Shown: positions 27,389 to 42,300 of the stretch, one piece after another | How the letters are laid out: every line of letters begins with the position of its first letter | How positions within the stretch are numbered: the stretch's first letter is position 1 | Assembly (NCBI RefSeq): GCF_964355755.1 | Contig: NC_092671.1 | Location: 39,265,304-39,325,303 of the forward strand | Length of the DNA: 60,000 nt | From: Antedon mediterranea | Taxonomy: Eukaryota > Echinodermata > Crinoidea > Comatulida > Antedonidae | Direction of reading: 5' to 3' | Notes under the pieces: generated by a model | What the model saw: only the letters and a program-made list of their open reading frames with translations | Told to the model about the DNA's origin: nothing | Databases searched by the model: none | Program-made: the position numbers and the translations under genes

Positions 27389-30300
27389 CAAAGAGCTGCA
27401 TAGGCAGGATATAGAAAAAAATCAAGATCAAATAAGTTAAAACTGCCTCAATATAGATTTATTTTAACGACATGTTTCGGGCATAGCCCATCATCAGGTG
27501 AAAAGAATTGTATATATATATATATATATACACACAGTAGGCAAAGAACATTAATTCTAAACCGCCCGGTGATATACTGAAATTTTAATTAATTAATTTG
27601 AAACGATAAAGATGAGGAAATCTGTGAGAATTAGAAAAAGTCGCCCCAACCGAGACTCAAACTCGGACCGTCTGTATATATATAATGTGTACTAGTGAGT
27701 TAAGGAGGTGTGGGGGTAACTCTTTTAGAACACGTTTAGATTGGTATTAAACAACTGGAATTAAACACCTGGAATTAAACACCTAGAATTAAACATCTGG
27801 AACTAAACACCTGGAATTAAACACCTGGAATTAAACACCTGGAAGTAAACACATGGTATCAAACACCTGGTCTTAAACACCCAAAAGTATCAGACAGGTT
27901 TCAACCCTTTTCTCGGCTGCCCAAGCCTGACATCAACTCCCTGGTTATTTCAATACACGTTAATAAATAATGATTAAACTAATGAAAAGCCTAGGATTGT
28001 GGTCTCACATAAAATTGCACAGTTTTAATTGAATTTGATAAAATTGTGTGAAACTATTTGCAAAATCAATATAAGCCACACTCTAGATATGCAATAATGT
28101 TCTCTGCTGTACAACATATATTATTAAGATTATAGGAATAATTAAATGCAATTTATAAAGTGTAACCTTTTAACAAGCGATTCACAGCTTCATTTCGCAA
28201 AACATTAGTGTGTAGCCTTATGTAATGATTACTGTAGGTAATATGTTAGCATAAATAATAGGTCTAGAATACTGTATATGGGTATACAGTAGGTATAGGT
28301 ATATAGTGTAGGTAATATACTGTAGCATAAATAATAGGTCTAGAATACTGTATAGGTATACAGTAGATATAGGTATATAGTGTAATAGCATTTGTATTTA
28401 TCATGAAAAGAATGCTTTATATTGTTTTAAATAATGAGGCCCGTTTTTCCTAAAGCTCTGTCCACACTATTAAACTAGTTTGACAAAAAAGTGTGATGGG
28501 TCCAAACTAGTAGAAAGAGCTACAGTACTTCTTTGTATGTTTCATTCTGTGTAAGAGATGGGTTTCCCACTGTTGGATGTGATTGTGAATGAAATAAAAA
28601 AAAAATAAGTTAAAATTGAGGACTATACCATATGTGGAGAGGATGTTCAATGAAAATTTATACTTTTCGAGCTATATCTCGCTCTTTGAGGAGAAAGGGC
28701 TATTATCGGTTTATCCAGGTAAGCTAGGCACGACATAGACTGAAGAATTTAAAAATATAATTAAATTGTTCTAATTTTAAGCTGAAACAAGTTTTCTTCT
28801 GTTGAGACATTATATTAAGCAGTTTACAGTTTGTTGTTTTCCTTTCTTTGGTATATACATATTTTATTATAATTATAGTTTCATAAACACAAATTATTCA
28901 TCAATAATTAAAACACAGTGTTATGATCTGATTCACAGAATACACACTAAGAAATAATTAAGTATAGATAATGGCACATGATCAGCATGTCATTCATGCA
29001 TTATGTTTTTAATATCTACTCTTCTTAAGATGTTTTACATTTACTTGTAGTTCTCAGCTTGCTACAATATTGATTGAGATTTATCAGGATTTCCTTTCTT
29101 TACTTAAAAAGTGGATCGTCTCATAAGAAAACATATTACTGCTTTTCCTAAATTACTATACAATGCATTAGTTCAAATTTTATTGCTTTTATTAATGCAG
29201 TCTGAACGTTGAAATGATTTAACTGCGATGGTTAGAGAGAACTGAAGACAAACTAGCAGACATATGAAATAAATAGTCAGTGAATGGTTTTGTTAAAAAC
29301 TATTGATATTGTAAAAATAATTGTAAAAATTGAAGTTTACAGTATGCATGTTTTTGTTTTAGATATAGATATACGGTATCCTATAATTGGTTATATTGTT
29401 GTAATAGTCAGTGAATGGTTTTGTTAAAAACTATTGCTAATAATATTTAAAAATGTTTAAAATGTTTTTGTTTAGATATATTTTATTATAGTATACAGTA
29501 TCCTGTAATTTTTGATATCGATAAATAAAATGGAATAACTCAAAATTATCATATCAAAGATGTGTCCACACTATCAAACTTTGTGAGACAAAAAATGTGA
29601 TGTGCCAATATATGGATATAATGATGTCATATCACTACCATATTTAGGCATATCATTACCATATTTGGGCACATCACACTTTTTTGTCAAACTAGTTTGA
29701 TAGTGTAGAAGCTTTGTCTACACTGTCAAACTTTATTTGACAAAAACATGTGATGTGCCCATATATGGACATGATGATGTCATATTTGGGTATATCAATA
29801 ACCATATTTGTGCATACAGTATTAGTGCAGCAGACCGAGATTAAGAGAAGTGGCCATAAAATCCAGTATATATGCTGATATTTAATTATTTAATATATAT
29901 ATAACTCTTTTGTAATAGAAGCCATCAAGGTAAAAAACAATTTCAATTTTCATTACTGTCTAAATACTACATTACATATTGCATGCAAAGCTCTCAATTT
30001 CTGTCAGTTTAAAGTATCAACCTTCACATTCACTATGCGACTAGCAATTGGCTATTAACATTAATGTAAATGTATGTAGTGTTTTCACATGTTTAACACT
30101 TCACACTTCAATTATGACATCATCGATCATTTCAATAAAGACCATCTAAATTAAGCAACAACATTATTAGATAACATTAAGAATGATTTGAAAGATAAAT
30201 ACAGTCAATAAATATAAAGTACACAGAATAGACCGTAAAGAGTAAATATCTATTTATTCCAATAAATAGCTCGCTTTGAATAAACGCCTTCCTCGAATAA

Positions 30301-33300
30301 ACATTATTTTGACTTAAAATCTTTTGTCTGATATGCAGAAATCCTACAACTATAGGAAGTGACACCTAGCAAAGAAAAAAATGTGTTTGCATCATCCACA
30401 CTTGTGCATATTTCAGCCCAGTAGAATGCAACACACAGGTTATCCCTCACATTTACCTGCCACCAACCATACCCTGTGACTTACATTGTAACACTTTTCA
30501 CATTGAGGTAGACAAGAAAGACACAAACATTATTTACTAATGTTAACTAATTGACTACTTACTCAACATCATTGAGATTCAAAATCAAATACTGGTATAA
30601 AATAAATTATGTAAAAATACATTCAATCTGATTCTTAATTTTGATTTTTTTAGAAAATTATTAAATTTCTATGCAGTGTACACAGACATTTTTTAATTAG
30701 ATTGGATATCAACGAATACGTAATTACTATCAAAATTGTAGTTCTCACATGTTAACTTAGAGAGTAAATATTAGTATGTGCAGGAGTACTAAAAGTGTCA
30801 ATGCAGTATTATTAGAAGTATGGAGTGCAAACACTTTTGTGATGTGCCCAAATATGGTATTGATATGCCCAAATATTATAGTGATATGCCCAAATATTAT
30901 AGTGATATGACATCATCATGTCCATACAGTATATGGGCACATCACATTTTTTTTGTCACATAAAGTTTGATAGTGTAGACAGAGTCTTATGTTGTGACAT
31001 TGTCATCAGAATGAATCTTGTTGTCGTTGGTAGTACCTGGAATATAAACTCTACTCCCCTGTGGTGTGAACTAATTTTGAGCTTAGAAAACTACAAAATA
31101 TATGGCCATTATTACAAAAATACTTCTGTGGATTTTGTTTAAAATAGCCTACAATTGTAATACCATGACGTCAAACCGAAAAAAAATAATATTAATTACA
31201 AACGAATGATAATTATTTGCAACTGCAATTAATCTTGTTTTGCGCATTTTTATCTGGTTTAATTTGTAGATGAGGAGACAGAGGTCTGAAGGTATATTGC
31301 GTTAATGGCTCATTCTAAGCTGCTAAACAACTACAATTCTTTACAACTATCTTTTATATTTCCATAATAATTAGCTTCCCCTTTTCTATACTAAGAGAAT
31401 TTGTGTCTAGTTGATTTAAACAGACATTTATAATATAGTTTTTATAAGCATTGTGGAGCACTGTGGCGCAGTGGTTAGAGTATTGGATTTTCAATCAAGA
31501 GGTTGCCGGTTCAAGCCCCGGCTTGGTCACTGCAGTGTTGAGTCCTTGAGCAAGATTCTTTATCCACATTGTTCCTCCCCACCCAGGTGATACAAATGGG
31601 TACCGGTATGTAAAAAGTACTGGGAAGGTAAATCAGACTCGTTTGTGCGGGAGGAGTGGCGTAGCCCACAAACATACACACTTAAGTGGAGTCAAACGCT
31701 AAAGAAATGGAGATGGGAACCACGGCCGTTAGCATTAGCTTAGGTTTCGACTTTACCTTACCTTTTATAAGCATTCCCAAGGTTTACTTATTAGCTCTGT
31801 CTACACTATCAAACTTGCTTGACTAAAAAGTGTGATGAGCCCAAATATGGTAGTGATATGCCCACATACTGTATGGTAGTGATATGACATCATCATGTCC
31901 ATATATGGGCACATCAGATTTGTTCACATCCATACAATTTGATAGTGTAGACTGAGCTTTATAGTAGTCACTTTCTGATTAAACAACAGAAAGATCACAA
32001 AGCAAAATAAAAATGAAAGCTGCTCATGCTCACAACTGAAACTGCAATGTAATAACTTCTGCAACTACACCAAATTTTAAAAGTTGGTAGATTCATGGAA
32101 CAACCCTGACTATCAAGTGAGGGCGTATGGCGCAGTTTGTTGGACGTTGGACTACTGATCGTGAGATTGTGGTTCGAATCCAACGCCGCATTGCTTGTAG
32201 CCTTAAGCAAGATACTTTACTTACGTTTGCCTCTCTCCAGCCAGGTGTATAAATGGGTACCTGGTTAGATCAAGACACAACTTTGCGCTGATTACTAGCT
32301 GCATTATGGGAGTTAGTTTCCATACGTTTTTTACGACTGGGGTAATAATGTTTAGTGCTTAGAGGTTTCACAACAATAGCTATATAAATCCAGGATATTA
32401 TTATTATATTATTATCAGCTAGTAGCATGAACACAAAAATCATTGTTATTTGTTTGCACTTTGACCTCAATACCTCAATTGGTACAGGCCAAACAAAATC
32501 TTAAATAAATACTTTTCCATATTGCGCAGACTTAATCCATTACCAAGCAACAATACAAGAAATACAGTACTATGCATTAAACTGAAAACTGATATACAAT
32601 GCCGTGTTCAAGAAATAGGATATATATATGATAGAATATAAAAAGTGACAGGTAAATGCATGTAATGACAATGCATAGTGCTAGTTAACTAGATGATATC
32701 TTGGTTATGAGCTTTTGTCCTAATTTGCATCATCATCATCATCAGCCAGCTTTCCATTGATGAATGCTAACGGCATAAAGTCAAGCAGTATTCAGAAATA
32801 TGCCAAATCAACATCCTATACAGTATGCTATTCAGTATTAACTGTATATTCACTTAGTCTGACAAAAAAAGTTGTGTTCCAAATATGGTAGTGATATGAC
32901 ATCATTATTTCCATATATGGGTACAATCACATTGTTTTGTCTCACAAAGTTTGATAGTGTAGACAGAGCTTTGATCTAAGTGACAATAGTTTCTTTAAAT
33001 CAAGTGATTCTAGTATTCGTCAACTCTACTATATGAGATGGCAATGTTTATTGTTTTGTTTTAAACTAATTGCTTAATATTAATTTATATCAATTTTAGT
33101 TTTTGTATCACAATCATCATTGTATCTGCTGTGACCTGACTTTTATGCAATTTGTAATTTGTTATTTATAGCAAAATTAAACTAGTCAGAACTAATATTT
33201 CGTTTACTTCTTAGAAAACGTAATATCATCATACTCATTAGGTTTATATAAACAAAGCTGGGATGCATCTTGGTTTGTTTCTTATGAATAAATCATTTGT

Positions 33301-36300
33301 TATTAGTGAAGTGATTTATGCATAAATTTGTTTTCTTAGTGTTAGGCCTACTGCTATACTAACACACTAGAATCTAACTATACCTGTTTCTGGTATTCTG
33401 TAGATCTTTCCCTGTGGTGTATGCCTTCTACACTATGTTATTACTACTAGCTAATTGTATTTGTTCAACCTGATCTAGAAGTATTTATTTCTTCTTAAGT
33501 AACTAACCTAATTTATCAACTTCATCAAGAAATGAAAAATGGTTTTGCACTATGAAACAAATTTTACAGATAAATATTTAAACAAAAAATAAACAAAAAA
33601 ATAAATAGTATATATTGTGCTTTTTAAAACTTTTGTAAAAAACTGATTTTGCACATTTCTAGATCAGATTTAAAGAACAGAAAAACAAATGTATGTAACA
33701 ATGTATTATGTTTTTTGATTTACATTTTAAAATTTGATTTAATGTGTTAACTAGTTTTAATATCATCACTGTATAAGGTTTGGAAGAACATGTTTGGGTT
33801 CTTAGTTTTCAGAGAAAATATGAATAGAAATGAAAGAACACTGAATAAGACGAAGGAACTGTAATGTAATATTGTAAATTAATTAAAATACTATTATACA
33901 TATTATAAATTAATAATTTGTATCATTAAAAATGAAAGTTTATACATACTAGTGAAATGTGTCGAAAATTCAAGGTATGTGGAATATGTGCTGAAAGTTT
34001 GTTTAACAACACAATTTGTATCATTCTTAGTACAGAATACAAAGTTTTATTACGTCCAAAAAAAAGGAAATTTGTTTAATTGACAAGCTCAAACAATTAC
34101 CGTACTGATGCGGGTATAAGCCCATACTCGGGTATAAGCCCACCCCCGACTTTTGACTAATTTTCATGAAAAATGAGGCACTCGGGTATAAGCCCACCCA
34201 ATAATTCGAAGATCTACAGTGTGTGTCGTAATACATTATTTTGTATTTGGCGACGCCTTTGATCATAACCAAGCTAGGCTAATATACGCTAGGCCATACG
34301 AGGCCTAGCGGTCCGGTCTTGTTTATACTCCATCGCGGTCGAAGATCGCTTCACACACGACGCTATAAGTCGCCAAAACGGAAAACCACTATTTGGTATC
34401 AGCTGCCATAAACAAGCTTATTAAATTTCTTTGGTAAATTTCTATTTAACGAACATTGTATACTTGCTTTTCGGCTTGATAAATTCTTGTTCAATTGATG
34501 TTTAAAATAAGATATTCTACGATAAATTACACAAACTATATAAGCTTAATTTTCCGACACTCTACACCTCGTGTATTTAGAGGCAACGTCGTACACGTGA
34601 GGGCGCTCGCTCGCATGGTGGAATACACAGTGTACATGTGCTGTTTTTGACGATCTGCATTTTTGGATCCTCGGGTATAAGCCCACCCCCCAAACTTGAC
34701 GTGATTTCTGGTCAAGGGGGGTGGGCTTACACCCGCGTCAGTACGGTATAAATATAAAAAGTCAGGAATACAAAAAACAAGTGTATCTTATTAAAATATG
34801 AATAAACATCGAACATAGACAAAAATATAAAAAATCATTAATATATAGAAAACATAAATAATAAATACATATAGCACAGTACAGTAGTACATTTTATATA
34901 GCACAGTACAGTAGTACATTTTATATAGCACAGTACAGTAGTACATTTTATATAGCACAGTACAGTAGTACATTTTATATAGCACAGTACAGTAGTACAT
35001 TTTATATAGCACAGTACAGTAGTACATTTTATATAGCACAGTACAGTAGTACATTTTATATAGCACAGTACAGTAGTACATTTTATATAGCACAGTACAG
35101 TAGTACATTTTATATAGCACAGTACAGTAGTACATTTTATATAGCACAGTACAGTAGTACATTTTATATAGCACAGTACAGTAGTACATTTCATATAGCA
35201 AAGTACAGTAGTACATTTTTTATAGTATTGAGTGGCACTGATGAATGATGTACAATGTGTCAATTCACATTACCATTATTAATGTATTGTATAATAATAA
35301 ATGTCTGCAAAGTGCAAAAATAATCACAATCTGTTTTAATTTGAAAATTAGCCATAAATACCAGTTGTACTATAAGATAGACACGCTGACATATTAACCT
35401 TTACCATTTAAATACCAGTTTGTTTTTAGTTTACTCTGCGTAAAAATAGCAGTCAAAGGATAAAACAAAAGCATTAAAAACAATAATTATACAAAAAGAG
35501 CGGATTTTATACCGGTTGTAAGATGCACATCTCGTAAATATAATCTGGGTTTAATATCCTGAGTGGCATTTTCATTATTTTGATGAGAACGGTGTTTTTA
35601 GAACTTAAGGTTGATGGTGTTTTGTGATGCTTTGCGTTCATTACAGTAATTGCATTGATGATGGTAGCAGCGCACTCATGAGCTGTGTTAGATATTAGTT
35701 GTTTGCTGAAATCATTGCCCACAGGTCATAAAAAGAAATTTCATTTCTTATTACCTTAATTTGATGTTTATTTTTAGGTTATGATTATTACTTCAATTTA
35801 TATTTTGTTAAAGTACCTTCGCTTACAAGATCATATTTCTATATTTTTACAATCTTTTTTTACAATCGCATTTTAACTGTTTTTGGCTGCCATAATTTCA
35901 TCCAACAGTAAAAGATTTTTATGAAAATAAATTTTATAGAAAACAGTTGTGCTTTAATAGACTGAAATACCATAAAATGCAATAAAACTAAATACATTCT
36001 TTAAAGCTTTAGTTTTTTATGTGTTCTAAACTATTGGATAGTTCAATTAAACTTTCTAATAAAAAAAATATGGTATATATTTGATTAATATTTTTATTAA
36101 ATCAATATTGAAAAGAAATTAATAGTCATGAATCTGGTGCAATAAAGTATTATTGAATAATAAAAACAAGAATGCTTGTCATCACTTTGTTCTAGATTAT
36201 TAATTTATTGGACATAAATAGAAAAACAGATGATTCAAAATTGCAACAAACGCTTTCTTTTACACACAATATTTCTACTTTCGCTATATATCTATAAAAT

Positions 36301-39300
36301 GTTCATGAGTTGAAAGATGTTTATAACGGTATGTTGTACCATACCCTTCATTGTAAGCCAATTCAATATTTATCAGTATTAGAATCACCTTTGTTTTCAT
36401 ATAATCCCACCAATTACTTTTCACCAAATTTTCTTTCTTTCTTTTACAAGTTATGTGAAATAAGCGCTTAATTTCACCCATGCCTCGGGTTATAAATTGA
36501 GCGTTGTTCGTACTTGAAATACTTAACCGCTTAAATGCTTAATCGACGAATCACAAACCGGAAATTACGTTTTAAGGTCAGTTGTCTTTACAACCTACGA
36601 CCCCATTTTCGCACGCTAGTTTCGTGTTGTATATTTTTTACTCGCGATCTTTCTTTACAATAACAATTACTTGCTACCTTTTACACTGCTTATCCTTGCG
36701 ACAAACCTTATGCCTCTTAACGCCGATAATCCTGCCGAAATATGCCTTCTCCTGATGACCATTATTTTACTCATTGACGAAGAATTTGAGCCCAATGTTA
36801 CACGACGGAAACACCACCGACCAGCTAGGCCTACTACTAAGCGGTCTACACCAACAAGGACAGCACCAGCTGACGATCGCTCTCGAAGCGTGTATGGAAG
36901 AGCTTCGTAGGAGAAATGACGGGCCTAGGCAGCGAACGTTTGTCAAAATTTGACACATTGCCTCTATCGGAGATTTATTATCCTCAAAGGCCGAGTATAA
37001 TTGGATTATCGCTGAAATAACCTGCAAATTTGGTGAACATTTTGCCTCGAATTTGTTGTAGCCTGAGGCAAAAGTTAATTGGATCACGCGAACGGAAATC
37101 GGGAATAAGCTGGTATTTTCAACCCCTACGAACAGGCCCAATGATAACAGGTATCATAGTAATAAACAATAAGGTAATCAAACTAATTTAAAATTATTTT
37201 TTCAGGAGGAAAATATATCTTTAAAAAAGAAATATGTTTACAATACAATTTTAATTTGGTTTATTATAAATATGTATCAAGAAGTTGTTTTTTTCTTTCC
37301 AGTTGCGTATTAACCAATTTTTTATTTTCGTTTCTTACTTGTTCTGTCAATAAAAAAGAATTGTTTAATCCTCAAAATAATAATAATACTACTTACGTCA
37401 GGTCCTTGCTCGTTGACTAGCAATACCGAACATCGTTCGCATTTTAATAAGGATTGCGCCCTCTGCATAATCTTCTGTACAACATTATCCAAAGATGTCT
37501 GTTCCTCGAAGAGGTCATGGGTCACCTCCAACAGTTTCTATGCAGAATATAATAAAGAATCAGTAAAAACTTAAAGTTGCTACATTCCAAAAAAAAAATT
37601 AATTTAAATATCACTAAAATGATCATGATATTCTTGGTGTTGTTTAACAAAAAATTCATATGTATTTTTTTTTAAATAACTTTTAGAAATTGATTTACTT
37701 TTTAATCGTGAAAAAAATAGAAGATTGTATCTTACACGATTGCGGTCAAATTCCTTCCTGTAATTGTCAAAAACTTGTGCATTTGAGATTCCAATTCCGC
37801 AAAATGTTAAGTAGGTAACCAATAGCTGTGAAGTAAGTACTTATATGTTAAGTAGGTAACCAATAGTCTGTAAATTGATGCAAGTACAGTACATTTAATT
37901 AGCCATCAATTAAAATATTTAAAATTATTAAACATGACTTTAAACTTTCTTATAAATACTTTAACCATCCATATACTAATCAACTTCTCAAAGAGACTTA
38001 AGCTCTGTCTACACTATAAACTAGTTTGAAAAAAATGTGATGTGTCCAAATATGGTAGTGATATGACATCCTCATGTCCATATATGGACACATCACATTT
38101 TTTTGTCACATAAAGTTTGATAGTGTAGACAGAGCTAAGTAGAGGAAATGACTTAATTGTTTACAACATAGTCTATCATTATTCTGGTACGGTATGTGTG
38201 ACTTCAACCTACGAGCATGTACCGTACTTGGTTAAGTGCGTTAATCATCTACAGAACCACTACTGAAAACATTCATAAGAAACTTTTTATATATCCAACA
38301 TAATAAGTTAAATTTGGCACAAAGCCAGCAAAATGCAAAGGTTTACGATATTCAAATAAATGAAAGGTTTAGAAAAACCATTAAAGCAATAATTATCACC
38401 GCAAAATAGGATAATAAATAATGTTATCTTGTCAAAGCAAACCTAGCCATTGAAATCTAGAAACAAAATCTGATTTTAACTTGAATACACGATTAGTTGA
38501 GATATTCTACACAGCTCGCTTTACTAATTTAGACACACGGAAAAAGGCGTTTAAACACGTCGAGGGAAATACATTACGTGCAAGTACGTGTTCTGAAAAC
38601 ATGTTATTAAATGTCAAAGGTCACATGTTTGGTTGAAATTATCCAGGTAAGGATTCTTGAGTGTCTTGAAAACATTTTTAAGTAGCATAATTAGAAATTG
38701 GAATGAAGAAGTAAGATTAATTACAGATGATGACAGGTTGTAATTGGTAAAGAATGGCTAAAGGAGCAAAGTAGTTTACTTTTAAAGACAGAATCAGACA
38801 ATAATATATCATTTACAAATTTATTAAGATAATTAAACTGTAATAGAACATTTTACATTGATACTACTACTAATGCTAAATGTGTGTATGGAAAGGTTGA
38901 AGAACTCCTTTGCACTAGACACAGATTATAAAACATTTTTTCCGATTGTGTATTAAACTATTATTGATGATTATGACATGTACTGCTAATTCTTTACTGG
39001 TCTACTATTTAAGCTTGGTTCCCACTAGAACGTAACGCAAGGACGTAAACGCAACGCAAGAAGCGTTTTAACCAATGAAAAGCGAAGTTATAGACAGTTA
39101 GCAATCACAAGCGAATAAGCCATCGCTTGTGATTGGTCAATTCACTTGTGTTGCGTTACGTCCTTGCGTTGCGTCGCTAGTGGGAACCACGCTTTAAAGT
39201 GGAAAGTATTCTTCTAAAAACAAGATATTCAACATGCGATTCTGGTCTTTGCTTTATATTCATGTTATAATCCATCAATGTCTTGCCAGTGATACCATGT

Positions 39301-42300
39301 CAGTGTGACATTTTGTGAGAATAACATTTTGTGAGAGTGACATTTTATCAGTGACATATTGTGAGTGACATTTTGTGAGAGTGAATTTTCGCGAGAGTGA
39401 CATTTTGTGAGAGTTTTTTGTGTCAGTGAAATAGTTGACATTGTGTAAGAGTGACATCTTGTGAGTGACATTGAGTGACATTTTGTGAGAATTTCATTTT
39501 ATCAGAGTGACATTTTGTGAGAGTTACATTTGATCAGAATGACATTTTATCAGAGCAACATTTTGTGAGAATGACATTTTAAATATCAGAACGGCATTTT
39601 GTGAGAGTGATATTTTATCAGGGAGTGAAATCACAGCCACATCTTGTGACAACATATATTACATTGAAAATTTACTTTTTTTGCTCCTTTACTGTACAGT
39701 TTTGGATGCTAAGGTTAAACCTTTGAAATTAGAATTTATAGGCACTTAGGCATTTTAACAACCAAAACAAATTGCTTTACCTCCTCAATATGCATGACCA
39801 AGAACAAATATTCATAAATTGGGGTTTCAGAATCAGATGCGAATAATTGGTTTTGGTTAGAATCAAGAATTGCTGTCTGAAAACTGCAAACATTAATGAC
39901 AATAGTTTTATTTCTCTACTTCTGAATAAAAGATAATGTTAGCTTGGCAATTAAGTCCTACTCTATTGAAGTGAAATGCAATTATTCAGGATTTTCAGTG
40001 AATTTTTTTCTTCTAAATTAAACTATAACGGTGTCCAAAAATTTAGTTAAAATTACTGTACCTACAGATAATATTAATAGAATAAAATGAAAATAGAACA
40101 AAAATAATAATCAAAGGATTCAACAGACAAAAGATACACCCAGGGTTAATTAAGATACACCCAGGGTTCATTAAGATACACCCAGGGTTCATTAAGATAC
40201 ACCCACAGTACTTTATTAAGAAACACCCAGGGTACTTTATTAAGAAACACCCAGGGTACATTAAGATACACCCAGGGTACTTTAAGATACACCCAGGGTA
40301 CTTTATTAAGATACACCCGCAGTACTTTATTAAGATACACCCAGGGTTCATTAAGATACACCCAGGGTTCATTAAGATACACCCAGGGTACTTTAAGATA
40401 CACCTAGGGTACTTTAAGATACACCCAGGGTAAGTTAAGCCTACCAACTCCATAATGGGGACGTCTCTAATTAACGCTATAATTGCGATCACTTCTGATC
40501 ACGTATACCATGGGATTTAAGTCAATAGCGTACTGACTTTACGTAATTAAAGTTTACTTAGAATCAATTATAATAAATATTATAGAATGATACTAGTTAA
40601 TTACAGGGTAATTATAGTATATAATACTGTAGTATACAAATAATTAATGTTTATAATTACTGTATAGATTACTTCCACATTATTCAATTCAAGAGACGCT
40701 AGCAGCAGGGTTGAATACTCTCTCTCTCTCTTTAAATGTTTTCCGTCATTCTGACATTACGCTTTCCACGATTTCTTTCCATATTTTTCTGTTTTGGGTA
40801 GGATGGTTTGTTATTGTGCTAAAGTCTACATTTTTTCCTTTTAAATCTTTTTTATTTGGTTTATCCAGTTTTCTTTTGGTCTTCCTTGTGGTCTTTTTAC
40901 TTTCTTCTTAGTTTCCTTCATTGTTTGTTTAATTGGCGTATCGTCCATTAGTCTAATTATGTGTCTATACCATTTAAATCTTTTTTTGTTTAATTCTTTT
41001 ACTCCATTCTTCTTGTTTTGTTATTTTTTATTTTTTCGCATTACTCAATCTGAATAAAACATATTGAAAGATGCACCCTTTTCGATCTATTTAGAAATGA
41101 TATATTATTAAGATTTTAGAAGCACAGTACAGTTATAAAATTGTCCTACACAATACAAGGTACTAAACGTACTATCTATGAAAAGACAGGAAATTTATAC
41201 AGATTTTATTAATGTTAGACAGATGCTGTTTTTTTTATATTAATATTAATCAAGAAATTCATGTAGAATTTTGAAAGTACAGTTTTAATTTTAACAACAA
41301 TTAAAAATGATTTTGTAATATCTAGAAAAATAATATTATACTTCATTCATTTTAAAATATAATACAAAAAAAAAAAAGATTCAAAAACATGTAAAAAATT
41401 AATCATTATTTGGCACACGTACTAATACATGATAAGAATCATCTCATCTCAAAATATCTCATTTTTTAATTTCACAATTCTCATGGGTTTTGTATTTCAA
41501 TCAAAGATATTATTTTAGGTATTTTATAATTAAAAAGAGAACTTTAAGTGTGTAAAATAGTATAATAAACTGTCATTGTAAACTCATCATTATTTACCTA
41601 AAAAAATGTTAGGATGGCACTTGGGTTACCCTCTCCTGGGACGCTACATCTAGAACCATAATCAATTATTAAATGTAATAACTCAAAGGAAAAAATGTCA
41701 ACACTCTTATTCAATGGAATATAATCAATATTTTAAAGTATAATAATGAATGCTATTCTCAAAGTCCCAATACACTTTTGTTTTTATAAGAATTTTGAAC
41801 GAAATTAAACAAATTGAAGGTGAAATAAAAGTAAAGCTCTGTCTACACTATCAATCTAGTTTGAAAAAAAAAGTGTGATGTGTCCAAATATGGTAGTGAT
41901 ATCACCAAATATGGTAGTGATATTACATCATCATTTCCATATACCTGTATGTGCACATCACATTTTTTTGTCACATAATGTTTGATAGTGTAGGCAGTGC
42001 TTAAGCCACGACGTTTTTCTTTCTAAGTTCAATTTGACCAAATACCATGTGTAGGAACAAGTATAGTCTATTACCAAAGTAGTACAAAAACAGTATATAC
42101 ACATTACAAGCTTTTGACAGTAGGATTTGTAAATAATTTAACTGTAAACATTAACAATAACATTCAAAGAAGTGTATAATTTATGAAATGGCAATTCATA
42201 TGAACATACCATTGTCAATGGAACAGGCTCTGTCGTTAATCTCTCTACATCCATTTTATCAAATTGCCTAAAGAGATAATGGTATTTGAACCGATGCCTT

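Larger units (their letters stand above)
26874..37396 (-). other. PDE11 intron 4 (10.5 kb)
   Basis: Holds six MITE family 1 copies or fragments, two tRNA-derived SINEs, the inverted tRNA-derived repeats around the Penelope-like fragment, the 34.1-kb inverted-repeat element and the 27-bp minisatellite. The stretch 32980-34090 shows nothing recognisable. Confidence 0.85.

Noticed and set aside
34791-35263. Two overlapping 141-codon minus-strand ORFs
   Set aside because: They are translations of the 27-bp minisatellite in two frames; the unit length is divisible by three.
39265-39481. Two 68-codon minus ORFs
   Set aside because: Readings of an irregular minisatellite.
40043-40492. 149- and 85-codon minus ORFs
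   Set aside because: Readings of the AAGATACACCCAGGGT minisatellite.
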